Part shown: positions 32,190 through 43,234 of the stretch, piece after piece
How the letters are laid out: each line of letters begins with the position of its first letter
Numbering within the stretch: position 1 is the first letter of the stretch
Source of the DNA: Lepidodermella squamata
Lineage: Eukaryota > Gastrotricha
Length of the DNA stretch: 64,000 nucleotides
Direction of reading: 5' to 3'
NCBI GenBank assembly: GCA_047495785.1
Contig: JBLDXI010000040.1
Location: forward strand, 1-64,000
Made by a program: the position numbers and the translations under genes
The notes under the pieces: generated by a model
What the model saw: the letters and a program-made list of their open reading frames with translations, nothing else
What the model was told of the DNA's origin: nothing
Databases searched by the model: none

Positions 32190-33467
32190 CCTTCACCTCT
32201 TCCCCGCCTCGCTACTTGCTATATTATCCAGAAGTAGTGATAACGACCTTCTGTTCATCATCCCAAATAAGAATTCTGCTACTGATAATATGAATCTAGT
32301 AATTCTAAGTGAGTATTAACGATTCGGCCATTCGTTTTTTGCTAATCTCGTCTCTGCGTTTAGCAGACCCAGCGAGTTGTGGAGATTCATTCCTCGGCTA
32401 CGATCTTCAGGTCTATTACGGTTTAAATTTTTTGAAATGGACAATGTAACTCCTTCCATCCTCAGAAGGAGCATAATAGCTACCCAAATTTAAAGAGACT
32501 TGAAACTGAGAGACTAATAACCCAAAGGACTAAAAAAGCTCAGAGTGATTCCATACGAGAATCAAATTAAAGTTTGGAGTTTCTAACAACTCCTTGGTTC
32601 CACTGGTATGAATTGGAACCCCCGTAATTCATATATTTCTACACATACAGATTTGTACTTTATCCGATATAAAACCCCTTAAATGATGGCTGAGATGTGG
32701 AGCCTTGAGTCAAAGGAAGCTTTACCAATACAGAAGATGAATGAGAGAAGGAATTTGAGAGTTCCATTCAGAAACCGCGGTCAATAAGCTCGATTGATCC
32801 TTCGATCGATCCCTTGAAACCAGGGCCTTATGCTGAATTTGTTCTTAGATCCAAGCCTGCATCAGCCTGTTTCTCCAAGGTGTATCAGCCTTGAGAAGTT
32901 TCAGTAGGAATGATTCAAAATTAATCAGAAAATTACTCACAAGTAGCAGCTTTAGGGGTAGCAGCTCCAAGCCAACCGGAATCTTAGCTGTAATGGTTTC
33001 GATTCGAAATGAAACTGTGGAGGTCAGGAATGTTAGTGTTAGGTGTATGTATAAGCCGATGAGAAATGCTTTACCTGAGGAATCGTTGAATTGACTACTG
33101 TGGTTCTCAGCCATTAGAAGCCAGATTTTAAAGCGGCAGCCCTGCCTGGCCAATCGTCACCGGGCTGTGTTGCACCACCACACAGCTAATGCAATCGCAC
33201 GAAGGTAATTTGCCGCGGCGCTGAGGCCGCGTTAAAATCCTGCCAACCACCCTCGGCTATACACGAGAAAAGAGCCAGTCACGCTTCGAGTTGAAAGCAG
33301 GTGCAATACCTACGGCCTGTGTGTATCAAATGCGCTGCCCTAATGTTATAGCGTCAATAAAGCCTACCTTTCTGCTAGGTTCACGACGGCCGGCGCGATG
33401 TTTTAATGTTAAGATGGCTTTATGAGCGGCATCTTTTTCCCCCATAGCCGCTCTCCGTGTGTTGTTT

Positions 33468-33525
33468 TTGCCTCAACTCAAGCTGGTCGAGCGCGGGCTC
33501 AAAGGTCCTGGGATCGAATCGCCCC
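33468..33525 (+). repeat. tRNA-like relic (possible SINE head)
   Basis: CTCAAGCTGGTCGAGCGCG resembles a tRNA D-arm (A box), and GGTCCTGGGATCGAATCG a T-arm (B box), but only about 10 bp separate them, so the anticodon arm is missing. It looks like a tRNA-derived SINE head or tRNA pseudogene, not a working tRNA. Confidence 0.35.
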
Positions 33526-34447
33526 ATTCCCTAAGGTAAGATCCTAATAGGTGCAAATGGACGAGGTTTGGTGCGAATCCATTGAATTGTGTTGATGGCT
33601 CTATTTTTCTATGGCTCCGGAAGGAATAGCTTGCTGACCCCCGGAACTGAGTGTCCTCCGACTTTAGACCTCTGATACTTTCTTGCCACCAGAACCATCC
33701 CAAGTTTCCAGCCGCGCAGATCGAAGGGTCGCATTTAAGATCGCAGTAGATTAATGATTCTTACAACCATAAGAGAGTCAATTTTGAGTGCCATTGGAAC
33801 CTTTTCGGCAGTTTACTGGAACTGGATCTCCATCGCTCGTTGAAGCCAAGTAAGGGATTTCGGGATTTTGGAGTCCGAATCAAAGGCGCCGATTATTAGC
33901 TCTTAATGCGCATTCAGTCCATGGAATATCAACGTAAATCTTCATAATGAATCTATTGGCAGAAAAAGATCATAAATCATGTAAAAGACGCTCAGTTTGG
34001 TGGGAATCTAGATTTTGGGGCGCCTTATCCTCGACACCTGGAATGCCACCCTCAGCTAATAGTTCGCGAAGTGGGATCCTAGAGCTAATGAGAATTTTCG
34101 CGCCCAAGTTGTATTGCTAGAAGGTATCCCTGCGGTTATTTTGGATTCTACCTTGGCCTTGCGAACTGGGGGGACGATATCCCCCTTTCCCCCAAGTACT
34201 TCGCGCATGGGAGAGGAGAGCCCATATACACATCATTTCAAAGTAAATAATGACTTTGAAAAAGCTAGGAAAAACCTATTTGCATCGCTTTTTAGCTGAA
34301 CTTAACAAAGGCGAAGTTCAATGAACTTCATGGAACATAATATCGGCGAGAAATGGAGAATTTCTGGGGTCCGAGATTTTGCAGAATCCTCGTCAGTAAA
34401 GTAATTCAGAATATTTAAGACGGCGGATTTATCTGCCAGAGATCGAA

Positions 34448-34607
34448 CAGGGAGCGAAGTACAGGACGTACAGAACCCTCCAGCTCTGGAGGTCTAGACA
34501 AGAAAACCCAGAAAACCACACAGACCAAAGAACACTTTTGTCCGACAAATTCAGGGCCAAAAATAGCCGTGAGTACCCCAGCGCGAGGATCCTACTTCGT
34601 ACTTCTT
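34448..34607. mobile_element. hAT-like MITE, copy b (degenerate)
   Basis: GAGCGAAGTACAGGACG at the left and GGATCCTACTTCGTACTTC at the right match the family ends. The interior is diverged (CTTTTGTCCGACAAATTC, close to copy c) and I cannot define a target duplication. Confidence 0.6.
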
Positions 34608-35069
34608 GAAAACTAGTTAAATTAGTCAATAATGGGAAGAATTAGCCAATTGGGATGATTTTAGTATGAATTGAGCCGAGGAGATAAGCTTACAGGTCCA
34701 AAGAGTAACATTAGTCTAAAATTTAGGAATTAAGGTAGCTGTTATGGAGAGGTAATCAAAACGTTTCAGGAGATCGCAAATGAAGATGAATTTTAGTCGA
34801 CTGAAAAAGACGCGTCAAAACCGTCAAGAATCGCAGCTATTAAATTTTCTACTCCAAAAAAAAACACACGCGGGCAGGATAATTACCTACTCGCCACGCG
34901 GTTGAATGTTATATACCTATAAGAAAAATATTATTGCCTCAGCTACGAGAAGATTCGTCTATTATTGCCTTTGTTGGCAACGCAACAACGTATAACGCCA
35001 TTAGGTATGTGGATGCGTCTGGTCGCCATCAAATGCATCGGCGTTTTATCGCCGGTATTGTCGCGAAGT

Positions 35070-35171
35070 GAGGACACAACGCGCGCGCGCTCGTCTTTCG
35101 TAATGCGCGAATGACGGCTAAATTTTCATTTACAATGAACAACCAAACGGTCATCGCGCGCGCGCGCGGGA
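35070..35171. repeat. Two alternating GC runs 70 bp apart
   Basis: CGCGCGCGCG-type runs near 35072 and 35154 flank a short AT-rich stretch. Such runs can form Z-DNA or mark a CpG-rich promoter; no gene is evident beside them. Confidence 0.5.
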
Positions 35172-36375
35172 TAGAGAGAAGCGCACCGGTAGTAGCCCTG
35201 CGAAGAGTTGTTTTCGACGCGGTGGCTCGCTTTTATACTGGTTTTGAAATTAAACCTTTGTCTTAGCGCGGGGTTACATTATTAGCTGCACATCTTCGTA
35301 TAATATATGCTCTTTGCTAGATAATATGATTTCTTACCTTTGAGACATACATTTTTCCGTGATAGCTACTTGAAAACTGTATATACTAACCTACAAGTAG
35401 CTACTTCTGAAACTCTTGAGTTACATTGATCACATGGTCCTTTGGTCAATATTTTGATCACCAAATCCTCGACAGGAATATGGTATATTATCGATAAGAA
35501 GAGCTTTATTAATAATATATCTTCCACATTCAGGATAGGCTGGATTTAGGCTCTGATTTTATCCCTTAAAGTCAGTTTATTTCATTGACTAGGTCCAATT
35601 TTCTTTAGGCCGAATAAATCCTTTCGGTGAGTCTAGGCGCACTCACCGAAGGCGTCCCAAGCTTGTGAGGTATCCACAAATTAGCTTCTCAAATTATTAG
35701 TGCATGAGTCAGAAGTCATATCATACACTGACACATTTCATACTCTAAAATTACTCATAACTTCTCGCACGAATTTAAAGAAACTCTCGGGTTACCTTGG
35801 AAGGGCCGTAGAAACCTCCTGAGACCCGATCCCCTATGTGCGAGAGATATCACTAATTAATCTGTAAAAACTGCTGATCGACCGAATAAATGGTATTCCT
35901 TATGATATTGAGAGACTAGATAAGGTTTGCAAAGGCAACTTTCTATTTCGCATCGATTGCACCGGAACAAAATTTATAGCTATTTTAATCGGGCCCAGAT
36001 AAACGCCCTTGCAATTTCGGTTTAAAGAATTTCCCTGGAGCATGAATATTGGTCTATTAAGTATTAAGAGATTCGCAGGTCAAAGGGGGTTCTCATAAGG
36101 CAACAGCTTTTGGCCAGAAACACGCATTTCGTCTCAATAATTATTCCATAGAGCCCGAATTTCCCCAACAACCCGAATGTGGTTATGCTTTGGTTACTAG
36201 TTACTAGAATGGTGATATTCTGTGAAGTTTTTCAGATTCATAGAATTTTCCCTTGAAATGCTGTATTTCATTCCTATACCATTCCTATTATTAATCCTTT
36301 CCTTCTTCGATATAGGCTTGTTTTTTATTTTCTATTTCTCCATCCTAAGATTTTCGTTGAGAAAATCTAGGTGAG

Positions 36376-37285
36376 ATGGCGAACAAGTACTCATCGGTTT
36401 CCCTTGGCGCCTACGTCGGAGCTGTTATGAGCGACGTAGCCGTTCTCTGCTCCGACCTGCTTCAAATCATCGACAACAAAGCCGCCCATGACCGCGCACA
36501 TGATCACCGAGCTGAACTCTCATCAGTCGACTACAGGTAAAATTGACAACATCAAATTCTAAAAGCTTACAACAATTCGCTAATTTTATAGCAAATCAGC
36601 GTTTATGTTTGCCAACCGTCTCATCGACCGGCTTAACATCCTAGAACCCATCGAGGAGCAGAATTTTCGAGACCCCTTACTCGAGGTGATCAACAGCCGG
36701 CTATTCGCCCATCGACCGAACTCTATGTCAACGGAAGACTGGGTCGAACAACCCCCACCTCAATCCCCACCCCCACCAGCCCCCATGCAACCTCATTCGA
36801 CAAGCGCAGAAATCCACATCGAAGCACCCCTGAATGTGCCCATCATGAACCCAGTCCTTACGCAAAGAGCTCCCGAGGGAGGCGTTATACCATCCAGTCA
36901 CAATTCAGGGAAGGCTCGGAAAATCTTCAACAATCAGCAGAAAAAGGTAAATTAATTAATTCTTTTTATTTAATTAATTTTAATTAATTAATTCCTTTAT
37001 GAATTTTCAAAGACACTTTCTGCGGAGTATGAGCGAAGCAAATTTTGCAGTCCTGCTCGGAAGGCTGTTCTAGCAAAAGAACTCGGGCTTACCGAACGGC
37101 AAATCAAGGTTTGGTTTCGCAATCGGAGATTCAAGGACAGGCTGAACAATCTGAAAGTGACGTCTGATCGGTTCGAAAACGGTGCTGTCGACTACCCATC
37201 GATGAATATGAATGAGAGTGCGTCTGGGATGGACGAAGCCTCCTGTCCAACACCGCCTTTGCCGCATCAGGATGCAACAAACTGA
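36376..37285 (+). CDS. Homeobox transcription factor (ANTP-like, Arg50), three exons
   Basis: Exons 36376-36536, 36592-36946, 37013-37285 (introns 55 and 66 bp, GT-AG), about 262 aa. The N-terminal half is hydrophilic with a Pro-rich tract (QPPPQSPPPPAP). The homeodomain begins near KARKIFNNQQ in exon 2 and continues in exon 3 through TERQIKVWFRNRRFK, so an intron splits helix 1. Aligned with Antennapedia there are no gaps: W48, F49, N51 and R53 are all present. LTERQIK is typical of ANTP-class proteins. Position 50, which sets base preference, is Arg instead of Gln, and residue 54 is Phe. It should bind DNA in the nucleus; target and orthology are unknown. ATG chosen as the first in frame. 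Confidence 0.88.
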
Positions 37286-37887
37286 TTGATATGTTATACG
37301 TCACTGTCTCATTCTACCACTGTCTTCAGAGTGCTACAACACTGGCTTTTTTACTAAGAAATGACTTGAGCTATTGGAAATGGATATTTCTGATTGCTTT
37401 TAATTTACTTAAAAAAGTCAGTGTATAAAACCGCGCCATTATTTTGTTGAACTCAATTTACTCACTATACACTGTTTACAGTTTACAGTATGCATTTATT
37501 TCAATCTGTCAATGCTAAAAATGAATAAAAATGAAAATTCTTGAAGTCCTATTTACCTACTACACATATGAGCTCGAAGAATGGGAAAAAATCGGACAAT
37601 CCCGGTAAAACCAAATACCGAACAAATACCGAACAAATACCGAAATCGGGGTTTTCAGGTTTTTCCCGGAAATTTTGGTAAAATCTGCCCTGAATGTATT
37701 AAACACCTTCAGTCGCATATGGTCCAATCAGTTTCCACTCAATAAATTTCGTCTCGCCCCAAGTTTATTTCCATCCAATCGTCTAAACACCTGCGCTGTA
37801 GGTATCATTCGGATCTCTCGCAACCCAATAGTATCAATACTTATTATTCTTTTCTTTTGTTCTAACCTTATCATTTCTTGAACGAAA
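37286..37887. other. Intergenic between homeobox gene and gene E
   Basis: AT-rich, with a short tandem AACAAATACCG near 37618-37645. No gene seen. Confidence 0.5.
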
Positions 37888-38835
37888 ATGGAGCAAGAAT
37901 CTGCGAGAGCTCCTATTTACAAAAGGTATCGATCGTCGAAATGGGGGCTGTTCCTCAACTATATCAGATGCATAATCAGCGAGTCCAGCTTGATGGTAGT
38001 CTGGGGGCAATCTTTCGAGATTCTTCATAACAACTGTGGCAAATCTAGAGGATTTCAACCTCAACTCGATCGCATTTGGGAAATCCTTATCGTGGTGGGT
38101 CTTCAATTCCTCTACACGTCCTACGCATTCGCAAATGAGCTCAGAATTTGGGACGGATCTGTTGGGAAATCTGTAGATTTGCCATTTAACACAGTTGGAT
38201 CAATCGGCATACTCATAATCGTACAAGTATACTGGTCTCTGCAAACAACCCATAAATGGTTCATCATTTTTCTGAGCTTGGCCAATATTTTCCTCTTAAT
38301 CATTGAGCTAGTTCAGATTACAACAAATTTTACGTGCAAAGTCAAACAGTACGAGGGCTTTTTTGATGGCTCTCAAGATCGATCTTTTTTTGGTAGATAC
38401 CATTTCGCTAAAAACTTCAAAATACTGCACCTTTCTCTGGCTTTTCTTGCTTTGGTCTTATTATTCCAGTACGGACTCGGTTTTGCAGCTGTCCAGTGTA
38501 CGAGACCGGATCTTCACAGTTGGGCTTATTTTAGTATATCATTATTGATGTTAACTCATTTCTTAATGGGCCTAGCTTTTTTACCCGATGACGAAACAGG
38601 CGCGTTGATTATAAAACATCATATCAAGTTCATCTATTGTTTAAGCACTGCTATTCTCCTCGCATGTTTAGTAATATATGCGATTGTTGGCCTTCCTTTG
38701 TTCAGTTTAAAGTCTGAATTTTGTGCGGTTTTGGCTTTTCAACTCATTTTCTGGTCTGTTGATCTGATTATTCGTGCCTGCTATGCTTGGTGTTGTGATG
38801 ATGAGCAATTCGAAAGAATTCCTGATTCTGAGTAA
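37888..38835 (+). CDS. TM-family gene E, multi-pass membrane protein
   Basis: 315 aa, single exon, ATG at 37888. The N-terminal YKRYRSSKWG just before TM1 matches YYERYR of gene A. About eight membrane segments follow; LIIELVQITTNFTCKVK aligns with IQIVQFVNFNYKQ of A. The signature appears as LLMLTHFLMGLAFLPDDETG: His and Leu-Pro are kept but the preceding Trp is Thr. The C-terminus is acidic (DDEQFERIPDSE). Closest to gene A and the 26744 pseudogene. It stands alone, not in a same-strand run. Function unknown. Confidence 0.8.
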   Translation: MEQESARAPIYKRYRSSKWGLFLNYIRCIISESSLMVVWGQSFEILHNNCGKSRGFQPQLDRIWEILIVVGLQFLYTSYAFANELRIWDGSVGKSVDLPFNTVGSIGILIIVQVYWSLQTTHKWFIIFLSLANIFLLIIELVQITTNFTCKVKQYEGFFDGSQDRSFFGRYHFAKNFKILHLSLAFLALVLLFQYGLGFAAVQCTRPDLHSWAYFSISLLMLTHFLMGLAFLPDDETGALIIKHHIKFIYCLSTAILLACLVIYAIVGLPLFSLKSEFCAVLAFQLIFWSVDLIIRACYAWCCDDEQFERIPDSE

Positions 38836-39140
38836 ACGTTATGATGTAATAGCCACGGTTTATTCACCCCAGGCTTGACATTCAAGGCTTTAAGTTCAAT
38901 GCATGCGCATAAATAAAATTCAATAAAATATATTCAATTGGCGTGGCTTCAAGACTTCTTTGAGTATCCTACTTTGAAGATTGATAAAGATTGATAGCGG
39001 CAGTTTGTGAAATACGGGAGAGGGAGGGTACAGGGGTACCTTGAGAGATTCAGACAATAATTGGGATCCTTTGGTCGGTGGTCGGATAACGTCGGGGCCC
39101 AACCTCGGGAATTTTACTTCATCCGCGGGATAATTGGAGC

Positions 39141-39270
39141 CAGTGTGCGAAGTACGGGGTACAGGGGTACCGTAACCATTAGCTTCAGAGGTCAAGACAG
39201 GAAAGCCCGATATAACCCACAGAGGGCCCTTTTGTCTGATAAACTCGTACCCTCAGCTACTTCGCTTAAC
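39141..39270. mobile_element. hAT-like MITE, copy c (degenerate)
   Basis: Starts CAGTGTGCGAAGTACGG, ends CAGCTACTTCGCTTAAC, with AGAGGGCCCTTTTGTCTGAT inside, matching the family. No target duplication is evident. A further partial copy may lie just to the left (39000-39060, with GTACAGGGGTACC). Confidence 0.6.
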
Positions 39271-39683
39271 GCATTATATAAAGCGATTTTATATTTCCCC
39301 AAAAATCCCAAAAAGTGGCAAAGAGAAAACGTAGAGCGTGGAAAGTATACGGGTTTTCAAATTTGCTACCCCTTTCCACTTTCCACTATCATTCTAACAC
39401 GATTTTAGACTTTATCACTATCTTATCTCTTATCCCCATATAAGACGACTATATTATCAAAGTTATTCATAGTTTATTCTCTCAGGCCTAATGAAAACTT
39501 AAGGCAGTGTGTTGTTCACCTACGTCGCGTGATTTCTATGAATTGTAGCAGAAAGGCAACATTATTACATTTAAAGACTGGTCGCAAGCTTTTTTGGCAA
39601 GGTATTCCATACATGTTTATACTACCCTTCTATCATCTGTAAGAAAACTCTTGCCACTACCTTAGGTGAGTTTTTCTATAGTC

Positions 39684-41070
39684 ATGGCTCTCTTCGTCAG
39701 AGCAGGGGTAATAACTGCTTTGTTTACCCTCAACTTAGTAGCAGCTCAAGATGATTTATCCTCCCTAATCGAACCTTACCGCCTAGCAAGTAAAGCCCCT
39801 GGATTTTGTTGCTCTGTACTCAAAGATGGAGTGACTATCGGCATTGGCGCTACCGGCGTTCGGAAAAATGGCAGCTCAATTCGGGTTCAACAATCCGACA
39901 AGTGGCACTTGGGCTCAAATGCGAAAGCTATGACAGCGACACTGGTCGGGATTTTTGTCGAGCAGGGCTTGCTTCGCTTTGAAGACCCGCTTGGGAGGCT
40001 ACTACACGGCGAGCAGATTCATCCAGAATTGCAGGATACTACCCTCGAGCAGTTGTTGCAGCACCGGGGTGGATTGCCTGGGGACGTTCCGGCAGAAATT
40101 TGGAAGAAAATGTGGCAAGATGGCAAATCGACAACTGCTAGAATAACGGCTGTTCGACCATTACTGAAACTGAGGCCGGTCTATGCGTAAGGATTATGTT
40201 GTGCCGCTCTATTACCCTAAGTTACCATAGCTAAAGAGAACACCAATCAATGTTTAAGAAACTCTTTGGAAGATTGAAGGCCCAAAGATTGGGGAATCTG
40301 CTCAAAATCGATGAGAATCCCGAAAATCCCGAAAATCCGATAGTTCGGTATTTTTAGGTAATTCTCCGGTTTCAACCGATTTTTACTACATTTTCACTGT
40401 TGTAGTTTAATTGTGGAAATCTCGAAGGAACTTGAGGAACTTGCTTATACCATGTTACATTTTCAGGCCCGGTACAAAATTCATTTACTCAAATGCCGGT
40501 TACATGTTAGTTGGTGCTGTTCTGGAGAGGTCTGCGAACGATACCTGGGAAAATATCATCAATGAGCATCTTTTTACGCCATTAAATATGTCAAGCTGCG
40601 GCTTTGGAGCTCCTGGAACGTCGAATTTAATCGACCAACCCTGGGGTCATGAGAAAAGCCGTGGCAGAGGTCCAGTTCCGGTATCGCCGAACAACCCTCA
40701 GTCCGACAACCCACCATCGATTGGCCCGGCTGGTACTGTTCATTGTTCGCTGGAAGATTACGGCAAGTTCCTTCAAATCCATCTTGATGGCGGCAGAGGG
40801 GTGGACACCCAAATCCTGACATCCGAAACTTTGAAGCGGCTGCAGACTCCTACTGGAAATTACGCCGCTGGTTGGATTGTTGGCAAAGAAAATTGGGCAG
40901 ATGGCAATGTTCTCTCGCACACTGGTTCAAATACAATTTGGTGTTTGACGACATGGGTTGCTCCTATGAAAAATCTTGCAATGACTTGCGCGATTAATTA
41001 CGGAACTGATGAAGCCTGCTATGCCTTGAATTCAGCTCTAAAGGCCCTTCAGGAAAAATATGCTTCCTGA
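39684..41070 (+). CDS. Serine beta-lactamase-like secreted hydrolase, two exons
   Basis: Exons 39684-40186 and 40467-41070 with a 280 bp intron (GCGTAAGG donor, TTTTCAG acceptor); joined frame about 368 aa. ATG 39684 starts a signal peptide (FVRAGVITALFTLNLVAAQ). All three motifs of the class C/esterase-type beta-lactamase fold are present: S78-N-A-K81 (nucleophile Ser, SxxK), Y175-S-N177 (YxN), and H319-T-G321. The typical APGTKF.YSNAGY block is rebuilt exactly at the splice junction. Animal members (LACTB-like) and bacterial EstB/AmpC relatives cleave esters or peptides; antibiotic cleavage should not be assumed. Likely extracellular or lysosomal. The intron argues that it is a true host gene, perhaps from an old bacterial transfer. 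Confidence 0.9.
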
Positions 41071-41411
41071 ACTATTTTTCATTTACTTATTTCACGGAAA
41101 TTTTTATGCGGAATGTGATTCAAAAATGTTTAAAGTACATTATATTATGTAACTATTTTTTAATTAAAAATAATGGAATTATACAGTTTATTTTTGAAAA
41201 TTTAAATTTTAAAGAACTTGTGAAAAAATACATAATTTCAAGCTGGAAAAATTGCGCCAGATGTTACAGCAATTTTCTGTTTTTAATTGCTCAGACACAA
41301 CCTGCGCCTCAAATGCAATAAAAATCCCGATTTAAGTACCGCCACACCTGGTGGGCACTTTTCAAGTTGAGAAATACACAATTTTTCCCATTTTAACAAT
41401 TTTCCAAAGCC

Positions 41412-42437
41412 ATGCCAACTCATAGTAACGATAAAGGAGCTAAAGCTCCACTTTTACCCCGCCAAAACGATTCTGACGACCCTAAAATCGACCGAAATTC
41501 GTCAGAAATTCATCGAAATCAGCCGTTTAATTTTATTTTGAAAACTTTAATCGGCCTTGCGTTGACAGTTCTGATCACTCTGCTGATTCATTTCTCATTC
41601 GATTGCGTCATCGACTGCAAAGGGCAAAATTTGGCCAACTGCCAATCGCAATTCAAAACTTCAGCCTTCCTACTATTTGCCTACATCATGTACGCGTGTT
41701 TCACGGCTTCTTTTCTGCTGAAAAGCCGATATTCAAACTGTTTCCAAGTCTTGTTAACACTGGCTTACTACGTCATGACAACTCTGGTCCTACTGGCTGG
41801 TACGATATGTTTTGTCCTGATTTCGGACAAACCTTTCGGGCCAAAAATTAAGGAAGATTATTCGATGACAATCGCGATTGGATTTTCGATTTTTCTGATA
41901 GTTCTTCATTTAATTGATTTCGCGAATCATCGATTTTGCTCGATTGACTTTGAAGAAATCGAAGACGTCACGCATGATCGATATGATGTCTACAAACCGA
42001 GTTGCTGCAAAAGTTCGATTTCTTCGATTTTCCTGAATTTTCTCCACTTTTTCCTGAGTTTAATCGCGATTATTTACCTTATTTTCGGATGTTTAATGAG
42101 GGAAAATCGATTTTTCAAATTCACCGACCACCACTGGGCGAATTTCCGAATTTTACTGCCTGGCACGATTTGGCATGCTGTTGTCGCACTGGCGTTTTTG
42201 CCGGATGAGCGAATTTACCGATCTATTCATCGCGTTCGAGCAGTTTTCGCCTGTTTCTTCATTGAGACGCTGATTTTGATGGCGCTTAATGCCTTGGCTT
42301 GGAACTACCATTACCCGGCTATTCGAGAGATGACATACAGCGCACCGATCCCCGTGTTTTTCTCCATTTGGCAAATTGTTTGGATTGTAGACTTCAGCCT
42401 GCACAGATTTCCGAGGGCTTCAACTTTCGAAGAATGA
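41412..42437 (+). CDS. TM-family gene F, multi-pass membrane protein
   Basis: 341 aa, single exon. A basic/acidic N-terminus of about 35 residues precedes TM1. The first loop has CVIDCKGQNLANC, a CxxxC pair as in D (CLTKC) and B (CLAAC). The signature GTIWHAVVALAFLPDERIYR is a full W-H-x7-L-P, very close to gene B. Mid-protein HLIDFANHRFCSIDFEE occupies the place of the NWP motif but lacks it. About eight spans. It lies 340 bp downstream of the beta-lactamase-like gene on the same strand. Function unknown. Confidence 0.8.
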   Translation: MPTHSNDKGAKAPLLPRQNDSDDPKIDRNSSEIHRNQPFNFILKTLIGLALTVLITLLIHFSFDCVIDCKGQNLANCQSQFKTSAFLLFAYIMYACFTASFLLKSRYSNCFQVLLTLAYYVMTTLVLLAGTICFVLISDKPFGPKIKEDYSMTIAIGFSIFLIVLHLIDFANHRFCSIDFEEIEDVTHDRYDVYKPSCCKSSISSIFLNFLHFFLSLIAIIYLIFGCLMRENRFFKFTDHHWANFRILLPGTIWHAVVALAFLPDERIYRSIHRVRAVFACFFIETLILMALNALAWNYHYPAIREMTYSAPIPVFFSIWQIVWIVDFSLHRFPRASTFEE

Positions 42438-43234
42438 ATTTAGCAATCAGTAATTGACAAAAATTGATTTCGTGTGAATTTCGCGCTGCAAAAGTTTGAC
42501 GACGTTTAAATTTAAAGGAATAAGATTTTGTTATACTTGCCAATAAATTGAACGCTTTTAATTCGGGTCCGAGGTTGTTGAACAAGAGTCGAAATCCAAA
42601 AACAAATGATTAATGATTAATCTCAAACGACATAAGTAGTCCTCCTAATCCGTATCAAATTTCTTCAAGTTCGAGTTATTGATACGTTTTTTTTACGTCG
42701 TCGTGGATTCGCATCGCGTCAACCTGAGACCATAGAGGTTTTTGTAAACCCAACCATTACAACATTGTTGAAGGGAGCTGCCATAATACCGAGACAGTAG
42801 GCCAAGTACGAATTGTAGACTTCAAATCGCTCTCCAACTCGTTGGAAACAGTCGATAATGATTCATAATTTTTTCAATCAAACAAAATATGAATTCTCCA
42901 TTAATGATCGTGTTTATTCATCTATTCAGTTGATTTCAAAATATATGTTTCACTGTATAGTAACGCTAAAATTGCATCTCAAGGTAGAACAATTGAGCGG
43001 CCCTCAAAACTAGCTGCTTTTTGCTTTGTATAGATGATTTAGTAAATGAGGGCATAAAGTGACAAATGAGCCCGTTTTGCCGCATAAATTACGTAAGTTT
43101 CTATCGTTAGGTTGTTTCTTGAGAAGAAATTTTAGCGTCACTGTGTGAAATTAAGCAGCTCAACGGTCAATTGTACAATCGATGATTTGCCGATTCAATT
43201 AATTCAGTTGTTTTTATGTATGGACTCGTCCACG
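42438..43234. other. Intergenic between gene F and CysR3
   Basis: AT-rich; convergent 3' ends of gene F and CysR3. I see no further feature. Confidence 0.5.

Larger units (their letters stand above)
29178..36375. other. 7 kb repeat-rich region without supported protein genes
   Basis: No open frame here shows family resemblance. It contains a locally duplicated non-coding segment (29989-31960), two hAT-like MITE copies, a tRNA-like relic near 33.5 kb, a GC-richer patch at 33.12-33.40 kb of unknown origin, and two alternating GC runs near 35.1 kb. The remaining parts (29.2-29.9, 32.2-33.1, 33.8-34.4 and 35.2-36.3 kb) are plain AT-rich sequence. Confidence 0.5.
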
